DNA from: Ascaphus truei
Taxonomy: Eukaryota > Chordata > Amphibia > Anura > Ascaphidae
NCBI GenBank assembly: GCA_036426205.1
Contig: CM071570.1
Location: forward strand, 71,104,995 to 71,168,994
Reading direction: 5' to 3'
Length of the DNA: 64,000 nt
The first letter of the stretch is position 1; the number at the start of each line of letters is the position of its first letter. Positions 1 through 9,724 of this stretch are shown here, one piece after another. The notes below the pieces were generated by a model, which saw only the letters and a program-made list of their open reading frames with translations, searched no databases and was not told the origin of the DNA. The position numbers and the translations under genes were made by a program.

Positions 1-23
1 ACAGTTCAGCACAGTTCAGCACA
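1..23. repeat. Short 10-bp tandem repeat
   Basis: The window opens with two exact copies of ACAGTTCAGC followed by ACA. Too short to classify; it lies just beyond the end of the minus-strand BEN-like relic. Confidence 0.6.
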
Positions 24-726
24 ACAGTATGGTCTTACAGTTCCCGTGATTAATCCAGAAAGTCCGCCACATTGTCCGTCCATGGTCGATTCCTTGCATG
101 GCGCAAAACGCCATTAATGCAGTCTCGAACGCCTTTCATTACAGGATCTGTAATTGGATAAAAAAAGCCGCATTTCATCCAAAATGTTCTTTCTTAAATT
201 GGCAGGAAGCGCCTTTTTTACGCGATTTCAGTCGTAGTTCACTCTGAAGGCCCAGTCGCAGTACAACGTGTAGGGAACATTGTGCTTAAAAAGTAACAAG
301 GCATACTTGTGGGGTACACCAGCACTCATCACCCTATACTTCTCCCTGAGCGCCGGTGGCAGATCGCACAGGGTGATGTCGGGCACCGTATCGATGCTAG
401 CGAATGTAGGTCTTCTGCGAGCGGGTGTGCTTGAGGCGACGGGCGATGGTAGGTTGTCTGGCAGGAAGCTTTCCTCCGGTCTAGGTCGCCGTGTTTTCTC
501 CTGGCGTGGTCTTCACGGGGTTGTCATGTCCTCCTCAACAGCATACATGTACACTACATCTTCTGGTGGAGGGGGTGCGCTTGGTAATGGAAGGGGGTCG
601 ATGCTCCCATTCATCACATCCATGTCACCCCCCTGCTCCGGCGTCGGGGAAACAGGGGCATTAACACAGAGCAAACGATGTATACCCGCTATGTCAGCCT
701 CTATCTTCTCCATCCGTCGAGACATC

Positions 727-810
727 CGTTGATCCATATCTAGCATCCATTGATCCATATGTATCATCCATTGATCCATATGTAGCATCCGTTGCTCCAC
801 ATTTAACATG
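727..810 (-). repeat. 24-bp coding tandem repeat (MDQW-type units)
   Basis: Three to four copies of a 24-bp unit containing ATTGATCCATATGTA and variants, each ending CATCC. On the minus strand each unit codes eight residues of the HMDQWMI type, which is open and amphipathic, so it probably formed a short helix or coiled coil in the BEN-like protein. Confidence 0.75.
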
Positions 811-959
811 GTCTCCAGAAGCAGATCTATCTTTGCTAGCACAATAGAGTTCCCGGGGAGATCCACACATCCCATTCAGCATCCGGTCTAACGAGTTGCT
901 TGTGCATGGCGTGTGGACATCTGGGTGGATGGGTGCAATGGAGGATGAGATGGGGGTTC

Positions 960-1290
960 TGTGGAGAGAAGCGGCAGAGACATCGAAGAAGGGTGGAGTA
1001 GGTGACCTGTGGATATCCGGTAGAGGAGAACCAGCAGCGTCGTCGAAGAGGGATGGAGAAAGTGACCTTTGGATTTCCTGGCGAGAAGCAGAGTCGTCTA
1101 AGAGCAAAGGAGAAAGTGACCCGTGGATTTCAGAGGCGGCAGCGTCGTCGGATAGAACCGGAGAAGATGACCTGTGGGTTTCCGGGAGGGCGTTGGCAGC
1201 GTCAAGGACGAGGGGTGGAGAAGACAGGCTGAAGATTTCCGGTACAGCGGCGGCAGAGTCGTCGAAGCGTATGGGAGGTGGTGGTCTGTG
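960..1290 (-). repeat. About 60-bp coding tandem repeat
   Basis: Five or six diverged copies of a roughly 57-60 bp unit with shared words such as GTGACCTGTGGAT, GGAGAAAGTGACC and CAGCGTCGTCG. In the minus frame the unit reads as Ser/Pro/Asp-rich repeats (HRSPTPPFFD, HGSLSPLLLDD) with no stop, which argues for past selection on that frame. Confidence 0.75.
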
Positions 1291-1431
1291 GGTTCGATGG
1301 GTTGGCTGCCAATCGTTTTGCGTCGAGAGTACATCACCGTATATCTTCTTGACAAAAAAAGGCTGACGTCTATGAAAACCCTTTGCCTTTTGGGTCAGCA
1401 GAAGGTTTTCTTTATTGGCCTTAGCCTGTCA

Positions 1432-1892
1432 CTTTTGCCTTGGCGGGGAAACAGCAACCGCCTTTCACTTTTTCTGCATGACAGGCACGGCAGAGGCGAG
1501 AGGGTTCCTGCGTCCGTAGAATTGGGGTTGATCCATGGAAGCAGGTGGCACAATGCAGTACAGTATCTGGACAAGGGCAAGTTCAGATAAAGTGGGCTAT
1601 GCAAAGTGTGTAACCTTTTATGCATGGCGGCGAGGTACAGGTGTTGAAAGTGGGCGTACTCTAATGTGAGTCATTACCGTATAAATACACCATCCATTTT
1701 GTGGATTCACTGCACATTGAATACACATCGACTAAACATCGAATACACATTCTTGTATTTGTATTTCTTTCTACTCGCAGCAATATTCAGAAAATTAATT
1801 AATATTAACATTAACATTAAATTAATATTCAGAAAATTAACGACTCTGTGGAGAGAGGGGGTTGGGTGACTCATGCGCAGTAAGCAGCAAGC
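1432..1892. other. Intergenic AT-rich stretch, no gene seen
   Basis: AT-rich DNA with short TTAA/ATTAA-rich repeats around 1795-1840. A segment reading ATTCAGAAAATTAACGACTC (about 1821-1845) recurs near 2764 as part of the neighbouring duplicated unit. No coding signal is visible. Confidence 0.5.
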
Positions 1893-2965
1893 TCCATCTC
1901 TAAAAGGATTAGAGTACACGCAGGCGCAGTGAGGCAATTGACGCTCGGCTAGAGACGGATTAAAAACACAATGACTAACTAACTTCAGAAAATGAATGAC
2001 TCTGTGGAGGTGTCTGTCGATAAGAGTTTGTGTGTGCGTGGGGGAGGGATGAAGGATTAGTTGTGCAGCAGTTCAAAGAAAAACATACTGTACTGTACTG
2101 TAGAGTACAGTAATTTCAAAAGGCAGTTCATCATAATACTGTAATTTGATCCCTACACCCCCCAAATACAGTACATAAAAAGCACACAAATAAACCATGT
2201 GCAGGCAAACGCACAGATTTAATATCGTAATATCAAGATTGTATTTGCAGGCTTGTGGATAAAATAACGGTTAAAAATTCATAGTTAAAAATTTTTGGGG
2301 GGGCACTCAAGCAAGCAGTGGTGGGTGAAGTTACAATAGAAAAAAATGTGTGGTGCTCTAAAGACAAAGCCATAGTGAGAGTAGAATAACAATTGTAGAT
2401 ATATACAGAAAAACAACCCTATAATACTTAAATGTCCCACAGGATGCAACCTGGTTGCAAATTATCCCACATGGCAAAAAGGTAAGGATAAAATCAAAAA
2501 TACCTGCCGGTGACCAGTAGATGAAACATCCTTTACTTCTAGACAAAATGAATGGGGTCAAACTGGAATAGACTCACTTGGGATTCTTTGTCCACGATAA
2601 GCAGCAAGTCCAATGTGTCCAGTGCCCCAGGGTTGAATGTGCCTCCGTTTGTAAGTGATCTTCAGAGAGAAAAAGTTACAGGCGCATCTCAAAGAGAATT
2701 ACACGCAGGCGCAGTGAGGCTTTGTAGGTTGGCTATGGACGGATTAAGAACACAATGGCAAGATTCAGAAAATTAACGACTCCGTGAAATTTCAAATCCT
2801 TGAGCTAGCATTCGTGGAGGAGGGGGCTGCAGGGTACAGCTGCATGAAGTTCAAAGCTAAAGACATACTTTGATTTCAAAAGGCAGTTCATCATAATAAT
2901 ACACCCCCAATTACAGTACAGTACGTAAAAAGCACACAAATCAACCATGTGCAGTCAAACGCACA
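1893..2965 (+). repeat. Diverged direct duplication, about 0.8 kb apart
   Basis: Segment 1893-2215 recurs in the same orientation at about 2680-2965. Shared words include ACACGCAGGCGCAGTGAGGC, AGGCAGTTCATCATAATA and AAAAGCACACAAAT followed by AACCATGTGCAG. Between them is unclassified AT-rich DNA. A third partial relative lies near 3815-3870 (GCAAGCGAGTGGGGGCGAAG against AGCAGTGGTGGGTGAAG near 2310). Likely copies of one unclassified repeat. Confidence 0.6.
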
Positions 2966-3010
2966 GGGTCGCAGTCAAAAGTAAAGCTCAGATTGAAATC
3001 GAGTAATAAA

Positions 3011-3737
3011 CTGGCGACACACTTTATTCGAGCTCGGACTAGTCCCACGAATTCGGGTATACCCGGGTGTATTGAGGTTGTGACTGTTCTGCCCGAGTGC
3101 ATTGAGGTATTTTCCAGGCAGGGATTGAAGCATTTATTCCCGCTGCTGCAAATACCACAGTAATAATATATATATACTGCATTACAATTCATGAATTTAC
3201 TGCTGCGGCCAAGTTATTCGAGCATTTGCCCGTTCTTGGCCGCAGCAGAGAGACCTGGCGCGCGCCCAAGGGTGAAGGGGCGGCCGAAGAAGCGGAAGAG
3301 CGCCCGATCGGGCGCTCTCCTAGCGGGTCCGCCGGTCCCCGGAACCCCCTGCCGCCTTCCCGCGATCGTCGGGAAACCAGGGCTCCCTCGGGGAGCACCT
3401 GGAGCGCGTGCAGGGGGCGCAGGCCCGAAGACGCGTGACCGCGCGTTATGACGCGGGCACGCCGAGGGGGGGCGCCTAGCAAGCCGGAAATCTCCCGGCT
3501 TTGCGGTACCGGCCACTTAATTAAAGTGTGCGGTAGTGTTATGCCATCTGGTAGACACGCGAAGCATTGCAGCCTATAAATCCTAATCATATCATTTAAC
3601 AGATCAGCCGCCCGTCAGCCGGCATGAACCCAGTGGGAAGGCAAACGCAACGGGGCTTGTCAGGGTGAGGAGCGGCGCATTCCAGGTATCTGCCAGGTAC
3701 ATACTGGGTATTTGCTCGAATAAAGTGTGTCGGTGAG
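3011..3737. mobile_element. TIR DNA element, CGACACACTTTATTCGAG ends
   Basis: Begins CTGGCGACACACTTTATTCG and ends with the inverted counterpart CTCGAATAAAGTGTGTCGG. A second copy of the family lies at 47166-47562 in the opposite orientation, which fixes the boundaries. Flanking 4-mers are TAAA (left) and TATA (right), so a 4-bp TSD is possible but diverged. No protein is encoded, so this is a nonautonomous element. It is interrupted by another insertion at 3200-3538. The family's superfamily is not settled by what I can see; a 4-bp TSD would fit Chapaev/CMC-like elements. Confidence 0.75.
3200..3538. mobile_element. 339-bp GC-rich MITE nested in the 3.0-kb element
   Basis: The uninterrupted relative at 47.2-47.6 kb reads CATGAATTTATGCCATCTGG across this point; here the same site is split as GAATTTA [339 bp] TTATGCC. 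That gives an empty site and a TTA target duplication, as produced by PIF/Harbinger-type transposases. The insert is strongly GC-rich, unlike its surroundings. It starts with a hairpin (CTGCTGCGGCCAAG ... CTTGGCCGCAGCAG). Its ends share a weak resemblance (GCGGCCAAGTTATTCGAG against CCGCACACTTTAATTAAG). No coding capacity. Confidence 0.8.
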
Positions 3738-4393
3738 TATAAGATGGGTTTTGCGGCTTGTTGAGAAATAAAAAAATAAAAATACAATAACATTTTTTTT
3801 TAATTTTCTTGGTCACTCACTCGGGCAAGCAAGCGAGTGGGGGCGAAGTTACAGGCGCTATGCGCAGTAAATTCCTGCTGTCAAGCAAGGAATGTGATTG
3901 AAACCAACACACGTTCAAAGGAATGGTGGGAGAGATGTACTGCATTGCACAGAAGATAAGAAGTTGAAATAACCCGATGCAGTAATTATTGAGTGGAGGG
4001 GAGAGCGTCTGTATATGCCGAAAGTGACACTTTACGATGTACACGCCTAGCGTTTCAACAATTTCAAATGTGAGATCAGTACAGCAGCACAGCACTGCAA
4101 CGCTTGTGTATACTTTAAATATGCAAATTTACAATTACTGCACGCACACAAAGACGTGTACTGACGTAGGTTGAAACGGGAAGGTATTAGACTTCCAAGA
4201 CAACAACTCGCAAACGCCCCCCCTGAGTTTTTACACGGCATTGCGTATTGCAGACAGCGAGAATAACATGCTAATATCACAAGCGCGAAAATAACGCGTT
4301 CCATCCAGGCGAGAAAAAGAAAAAAATCGCACCTAACCGGGAGAATAGAGAGCCGCGGGATCTAGCCGTCTTTAGACTCAGATCGGCCGCCAC
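3738..4393. other. Unclassified intergenic stretch
   Basis: Contains a poly-T run (about 3792-3803), a GCAAGCAAGCGAGTGGGGGCG segment related to about 2300, and mixed-composition DNA. No open frame with recognisable content. Confidence 0.4.
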
Positions 4394-4693
4394 TGTACCT
4401 GGAAGCCTCACAGCATCCAATGCCATCCGCCATGAAGATCCGGAATAGGTACCAAATCTTCTTTTCTTCTTAATCATCAACTCTCTACCTTCATCTGTTA
4501 ACCAGTTCTGCTTCTCTTTACTCTGTTCTTCATATGTCATCAAAATCTCCATGGTAATCCCAAACAATGTTATCTCGTCGTCTTCTTGGGCTCAATGAGG
4601 GCTCACGGCCTTAAATGGTTGTGACATCAAATTAGCCTCATTTGTTAAAATGGTTAACAGCCACCTGATTGTGCTGTTTTTAAACCATGTTCG

Positions 4694-5150
4694 ACTCTTG
4701 TGTTTTTTTTTTGTTTTTTTGTCTCTTTTTTTTTTGTTACGTTTATTTTTTTATCCTTTTTATTAGTATAAGTTAAGTTATTATTTTTTGTTTTTTGATT
4801 TTTTTCTTTTAATTTTTTTTTTTTTTTGGTTTATTTATTTGTACTTGATTGTTTTTTGTTGTTTGTTGTTTGTTTGTTTTTGATTGATTGATTTTTAGAT
4901 GTTTTTTTGGTGCTTCGTTGTTTGATTTGTTTTTTTTCTTGCTGGATTTTGTGATTTTGTAATTCCTTTTGGTTGTTTTTTTTTATTTTGATTTTGTGTT
5001 GATTCTTGTTTTGTGTTGATTTTTTCTCTTGGACTTTGCTTGTTTTGCTTTTGTTTCTGTGCTTTTGTATTCTTTTTGTTTTTTGTTGTATGTTGTTTTT
5101 TGTTTTTGTTTTGTTTTTTTTTCTTTTTTTTTTTGATTTTTTTACATGGA
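4694..5150. repeat. T/G-rich low-complexity tract with strong strand bias
   Basis: About 450 bp almost devoid of C and poor in A on the plus strand, made of TTTTTG, TTGTTTG and TTTGATT words. Any open frame here is a composition artefact (Phe/Leu/Cys-rich). It lies inside the foldback element. Confidence 0.85.
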
Positions 5151-5292
5151 CGTCACTATAAATATTATATGCGGAGCCAATCAGAATGGGACTGGCTTAA
5201 TTCTGCTCTAAAATAAGATGACAGTCCGAAAGCCGCGTCATATAATTTCAGCCAATCAGAATCTGGGGAACCAATTCACACACGATTGTGTG

Positions 5293-5576
5293 AAATACCT
5301 TGTAACACAGCCGGCCCACTTGTGTTAGTTACGGACGTCTGTTAAGGGAATTATGCCAGCAATCAAATGGCCTGTGCTTAATTTGCCTTTACAGATGACA
5401 CCCTAAATCCAATTAACGCTTGGGCCGCATGTGTCACAAGGTATTCAGCCAAATCGAGGGATGGATGTTGTTTCACGATTGAGGCTGAAATTACATGTGA
5501 CGCCCGACTGTGTTCTTGCTTTGTGACGCATCTTAAAGGGCAAATTAATTGCACCAGCATTTGATTGGCTGGCACT
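5293..5576. repeat. Overlapping hairpins inside the foldback element
   Basis: Two interlocking inverted pairs: AATACCTTGTAACACAGCCG (5293) with the region ending TGTGTCACAAGGTATT (about 5445), and CAGCAATCAAATGGCCTGTG (5355) with GCATTTGATTGGCTGG (about 5558-5573). The overlap means alternative secondary structures are possible. Confidence 0.65.
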
Positions 5577-6720
5577 CCCTTTAAGTGACGTCATGTCAAA
5601 AAAAAAAAAAAGTACGGATCGGAACGGTTTTAACATGCCAATCAGGTGGCTGTTAACCATTTTGAGGCTAAATGTGACGTCACAAGCCCTATTTAAGGCC
5701 GTGACGCCTCACTTGAGCCCAAGAATACGACGAGACAACATCGGTTGGGATATATCATGGGGCTTTTTGGATTGACAGATGAAGATAGAAGATAAAGAAG
5801 ATCAAGAAATGGTGACAGATGAAGATAGAAGAAGGTGATTAAAGAAAGAAAAAAGAAGATGTGGGTACCTGATCTGGATCTTCATGGCGGATGGCATCGG
5901 ATGCTGTTGGAGGGCTTCAAGGTACGTGAGCTTCCTGTTACCCCGGGAGTCGGAGGGCCACCGCTTCTAATGGTAAGTAATATATTGAATGTTTGTAAAT
6001 GTTTCTATTTACAGGTTTATTCTTTGGAGGTGTTTTTTGATTTTTTGGGGGGATGCACATTGACTGATAATATATTCATCTGTACCTCTTTAGGGTACAG
6101 ATTAATACATTATTATGCCAATATTTGGGGGGCATTTCTCGCTTGGTATTGCTGTTGCTTTTTTTCATTTCAGTTTATTATGTGGATGTGATTGTTTGTT
6201 TGTTCAAGTGTAATGCTAATAAAAGGTTTGCGATTGGTGTTCGTTTGTAGTTAATGTTAAATTATGTCAGTTAATGCATTTTATGGTTATTTCAGATATT
6301 GTTAGAATTTCTTTCTTTCTATTTTACTGTTTAAATTCATTAATGTTGTAGTAATTAATTGTTTTGATTGGTTAGTGCTACTATTCATTTTTAGTTGGTT
6401 TAGGAATTAATTTATTTGATTGGTTAATGGTTTAATTAATTCATTGTTGATGTTATTATTGCTTGTATTGATTGGATTAGCTGGCTACTGTTTTTATTTA
6501 GTGAAGTGTATTTTTTTGGAGTTTAGTTAGGTTTCATTATTGTGTGTCTTGTGTATTAATGTATTGTAATTAGGGTGCCCATTGAGTGCTATAGAGGCTT
6601 ATCATGCCCATATTATTATTATATGGGTATGATGTACCACTATACTTCTCAATGGTACAGGGTGGGTATAGTCAGTCATGGGTGGGTGCTTAGGCCTCCC
6701 TGGTGTGTAGTGGGGCAGGG

Positions 6721-6777
6721 TGGGTTAACCCCTTAATTACTATAGCGGTTCTTAACCGCTAAAGTGATTAGGGGTTT
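6721..6777. repeat. Recurrent 50-55 bp palindrome (copy 1)
   Basis: GGTTAACCCCTTAATTACTA ... GGGTTTA, an imperfect hairpin with a TAGCGGTT/AACCGCTA centre. The same design recurs throughout modules A and C of this family. Confidence 0.7.
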
Positions 6778-6850
6778 AGGGGCCATGGGTGAAGGGGTAT
6801 TAGACCTAAGGATAGGTGTCTAGACCTTGCGGGTAGGTAGCGGTTGGGTT

Positions 6851-6903
6851 AAACCCTTTATTGCCCTAGCGGTATTAACAGCTAAGGTAATGAAGGGGTT
6901 AAG
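6851..6903. repeat. Recurrent 50-55 bp palindrome (copy 2)
   Basis: Stem TAAACCCTTTATTGCCCTAG with AAGGTAATGAAGGGGTTAA, centred on CGGTATTAACAGC. Differences between the arms are mainly single substitutions. Confidence 0.7.
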
Positions 6904-7738
6904 TCCCCCCGCAACACCCCCGCAAGGCCTAAACAGCCACTAAGGGCCAAATTCCCCCTTCACCCACCCTCCCTAGACACAGTAAGCCTGTCACGGGTGT
7001 TTAACCCCTTCATTGCCTTAGCGGTTAGCGCTAAGTTAATGAAGTTGCTGTACATGCATTTTTCCTGCATCGGATGCATGCCGGGGGGCTCCGGTGTTGG
7101 TATTAATGGCTATCAGCTCCGGAGACCCCCAGCATCAATTCGAGGCAGGAAAAGGGCCTGTATTTTTCTAAATCCCGACACATCGCAGCTCATCGAGGCC
7201 ATCTCCCCACCAATTTATCTAAAGTTTGAGGTGAATTGGATTTGGGGAGAAGATCGCCTTTTAGGGCTGCGATAGGCCGCGACAGGCGACTCGCGGGTAT
7301 CTGAATCGCGCGAGTTTATGATCCACACGAAAATGGTCAATAAGGGGCTGATCGCAAGAGTCATCATTGGCGATTTTCTTTTGATCATAAAATTTTACGT
7401 CGATTCTGGCCGTTATTGAGCACTTACTGTATCAAGGCTTTCTGAATACGAGTAGCCATTTTGGTCGATAAGTGCTCGATAAGGGCCTTATCGAGGTTTT
7501 CTGAATGAGGCCCTTAGGGCCTCATTCAGTAAGTGTCAATAAGGCACTTATTGACCAGTTATCGGCCAAAATGCATACTCATATTCAGTAAGCCTCGATA
7601 AGTGGGCGATAATGGCCTATATCGCCGAAAAAAATCTTTTGAACAAAATCAAATCGCCGACTGAGCGGCGATAAGCCACTTATCGACACTTTTCGGAATG
7701 TTCATAAACACGCGCGATTCTAGTAGTCGCGAGTCGGT

Positions 7739-7792
7739 GATCGCCACCTATCGCCGCCTATCGCCGCCTATCGCCGCCTATCGCCGCCCTAA
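7739..7792 (+). repeat. Short tandem array of TATCGCCGCC units
   Basis: Four or more copies of a 10-bp unit reading CTATCGCCGC in tandem. The inverted copies at 9265-9300, 10445-10500 and 13075-13110 have different unit numbers and single-base losses, as expected of slippage or consensus error. Confidence 0.8.
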
Positions 7793-8149
7793 AATTATGA
7801 TTTTCTCTCCAAATCCAAACGCCAGAAAAAGTTGGCCGATTGTTGGGGAGATTCGTCGATAAGCGTCGATAAGTCGGGACTTACAAATATTTAGGCTTTT
7901 TCCTGCATAGTATTTATGCCGGGGTCTCCGGAGCTGATAAACATTAATACCAGCACTGGAGCCCAACGGCATGTATCCGATGCAGGAAAAATGCATTTAC
8001 AGCTACTTTATTACCTTAGCGGCTACCCGCTAAGGCAATGAAGGGGTTAACCACCCGTGCCAGGCTCTTTGTTGGTAGCGGGGGTGGGTGAAGGGGGTAT
8101 TTGGCCCTTAGTGGGTGTTTAGGCCTTGCGAGGGGACTGTGGGTGGACA

Positions 8150-8205
8150 TAACCCTTTCATTACCTTAGCGGTTAATACCGATAAGGTAATAAAGGGTTA
8201 ACCCT
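8150..8205. repeat. Recurrent 50-55 bp palindrome (copy 3)
   Basis: ATAACCCTTTCATTACCTTA pairs with AAGGTAATAAAGGGTTAA, centre CGGTTAATACCG. Inverted counterparts lie near 8853-8908, 10039-10093 and 12596-12640. Confidence 0.7.
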
Positions 8206-8280
8206 ACTGCTACCCACCTGCAAGTTCTAATCACCCATCCTTGGGGCTAATACCCCCTTCACCCACCCCCACTACACACA

Positions 8281-8520
8281 ATAATAATACCCCAGGCCTA
8301 CGGTAGTCCGCGGTGGTCCCAACGGTTGTCCGCAGGCCCCACAGTGCACCAGAGGGGGGTGCCCACAGGGTCTGGGGGTCTCCGGGTGGTTCCCGCGAGG
8401 CACCATGGGCCTCCAGGTGGTCTCTACGGGTCACCATGGGCCACAATAGGGTCCATTGGGTGGGCCCTCAAGTGTCTGGGGGTCCCCGGGTCAACCTCAC
8501 AGGTTACCATGGGGGTATCT
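8281..8520 (+). repeat. Module D, GC-rich GGTGGTCCC-type repeat
   Basis: GC-rich stretch of degenerate 20-30 bp units around words such as CGGTGGTCCC, CCGGGTGGTTCCCGCG, CCAGGTGGTCTCTACG and ACCATGGGCC. Inverted copies follow at 8590-8760, 9730-9955 and 12263-12490, and related GC-rich blocks occur at 13476-13690 and 20883-21165. Its apparent open frames are composition artefacts. Confidence 0.75.
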
Positions 8521-8584
8521 GAATCGCGCGAGGTTATGATCCACACGAAAATGGTCAATAAGGGGCTGATCGCCGCTCAAACAC

Positions 8585-9720
8585 TTGAGGGCCCACCCAA
8601 TGGACCCTATTGTGGCCCATGGTGACCCGTAGAGACCACCTGGAGGCCCATGGTGCCTCGCGGGAACCACCCGAGAGACCCCCCAGCCTGTGGGCACCCC
8701 CCTCTGGTGCACTGTGGGGCCTGCGGACAACCGTTGGGAACCACCGCGGACTACCGTAGGCCTGGGGTATTATTATTGTGTGTAGTGGGGGTGGGTGAAG
8801 GGGTATTAGCCCCAAGGATGGGTGATTAGAACTTGCAGGTGGGTAGCAGTAGGGTTAACCCTTTTATTTACCTTATCGGTATTAACCGACATAGGTAATG
8901 AAAGGGTTATGTCCACCACAGTCCCCTCGCAAGGCCTAAACACCCACTAAGGGCCAAATACCCCCTTCACCCACCCCCGCTACCAAACAAGAGCCTGGCA
9001 CGGGTGGTTAACCCTTCATTGCCTTAGCGGGTAGCCGCTAGGTATAAAGTAGCTGTAATGCATTTTTCCTGCATCGGATACATGCCGTTGGCTCCAGTGT
9101 CGGTATTAATGTTTATCAGCTCCGGAGACCCCGGCATAAATACTATGCAGGAAAAAGCCTAAATTTGTAAGTCCCGACTTATCGACGCTTATCGACGAAT
9201 CTCCCCAACAATCGCCAACTTTTTCTGGCGTTTGGATTTGGAGAGAAAAATCATAATTTTAGGGCGGCGATAGGCGCGATAGGCGGCGATAGGTGGCGAT
9301 CACCGACTCGCCCTACTAGAATCGCGCGTGTTTATGAACATTCCGAAAAGTGTCGATAAGTGGCTTATCGCCGCTCAGTCGGCGATTTGATTTTGTTCAA
9401 AATTTTTTCGGCGATATAGGCCATTATCGCCCACTTATCGAGGCTTACTGAATATGAGTATGCATTTTGGCCGATAACTGGTCAATAAGTGCCTTATTGA
9501 CACTACTGAATGAGGCCCTAAGGCCTCATTCAGAAAACCTCGATAAGGCCCTTATCGAGCACTTATCGACCAAATGGCTACTCGTATTCAGAAAGCCTTG
9601 ATACAGTAAGTGCTCAATAACGGCCAGAATCGACGTAAAATTTTATGATCAAAAGAAAATCGCCAATTGAGCGGCGATCAGCCCCTTATTGACCATTTTC
9701 GTGTGGATCATACCTCGCGG
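8585..9720 (-). repeat. Inverted copy D'-C'-B' (partial B)
   Basis: Reverse complement of modules D, C and part of B in that order. D' begins ACTTGAGGGCCCACCCAATG. It ends near 9720, where a B fragment (TTTTCGTGTGGATCATACC) abuts a new D copy. Many single-base gaps are present relative to the first copy. Confidence 0.75.
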
Positions 9721-9724
9721 ATTC

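Larger units (their letters stand above)
50..1431 (-). pseudogene. BEN-domain-like protein relic with coding tandem repeats
   Basis: Read on the minus strand, an open frame without an obvious ATG runs from about 1431 to 694. It contains a degenerate 20-residue repeat with cores such as HRSPTPPFFD and QRSLSPSLFDD. A second frame (875-513) continues the protein with an 8-residue HMDQWMI-type repeat and an acidic/proline-rich linker. After a TGA near 513 the frame goes on, with the segment LLLFKHNVPYTLY, a stop near 226, then KKALPANLRKNILDEM, and after a frame change RDCINGVLRHARNRPW before a stop at 50-52. The order 'LLLFxxxVPY / ALPxNLRxxI / IRDxINxxLRxxR' is what I know from BEN domains (DNA- and protein-binding, chromatin-associated). 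The reading is broken by at least two stops and two frame changes, so it is a pseudogene. It may derive from a host gene or a transposon passenger; no introns, poly(A) tail or TSD decide this. BEN assignment is inference from pattern. Confidence 0.5.
4394..5935. mobile_element. Foldback element with about 310-330 bp inverted arms
   Basis: Left arm 4394-4700 (from GTACCTGGAAGCCTCAC through CTTGGGCTCAATGAGG to AACAGCCACCTGATTG) is the diverged reverse complement of right arm 5600-5935 (CAATCAGGTGGCTGTTAACC through CACTTGAGCCCAAG to GGCTTCAAGGTAC). The arms even keep matching homopolymers, poly-T at about 4703-4713 and poly-A at 5599-5611. The roughly 0.9 kb between them holds a T/G-rich low-complexity tract and further hairpins. 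No transposase is visible, so this is a nonautonomous foldback element or a MITE with long TIRs. TSD not resolved. Confidence 0.75.
5943..7280 (+). repeat. Module A, left copy
   Basis: AT-rich outer part (5943-6560) carries TTGATTGG words. It is followed by a CCCATTGAGTGCTATAGAGG and CATGCCCATATTATTATTAT hairpin region, then GC-richer DNA with recurrent TTAACCCCTT...AAGGGGTTAA palindromes. It ends in CGGCTATCAGCTCCGGAG-type and GGCAGGAAAAGGGCC-type words. The same order, inverted, forms the right copy at 10925-12262. Confidence 0.75.
7281..8280 (+). repeat. Modules B and C, first copy
   Basis: Module B (7281-7506) and module C (7507-8280) meet at the palindrome GAATGAGGCCCTTAGGGCC/TCATTC near 7507. 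Both are packed with small palindromes such as CGATAAGGGCCTTATCG (7480-7496). Module C has a short array of CGCCTATCGC units (about 7741-7790). C resembles a diverged inverted version of the end of A (TTTTTCCTGCATCGGATGCATG against CGATGCAGGAAAAATGCAT), so the family itself is built on nested inversion. Confidence 0.7.

Noticed and set aside
3189..3590. Overlapping Arg/Pro/Gly-rich frames on both strands
   Set aside because: They arise from the GC-rich 339-bp insertion; no codon bias or motif supports any of them.
5013..5216. Phe/Leu-rich frame resembling a membrane protein
   Set aside because: Translation of a T/G-only low-complexity tract inside the foldback element.
7741..7792. CRISPR-like array of short repeats
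   Set aside because: Units are contiguous with no spacers and the context is a eukaryotic transposable element.
8231..8815. Frames with shared SAGPTVHQRG peptide, suggesting a gene family
   Set aside because: They come from inverted copies of GC-rich module D and are mirrored on opposite strands; no domain.
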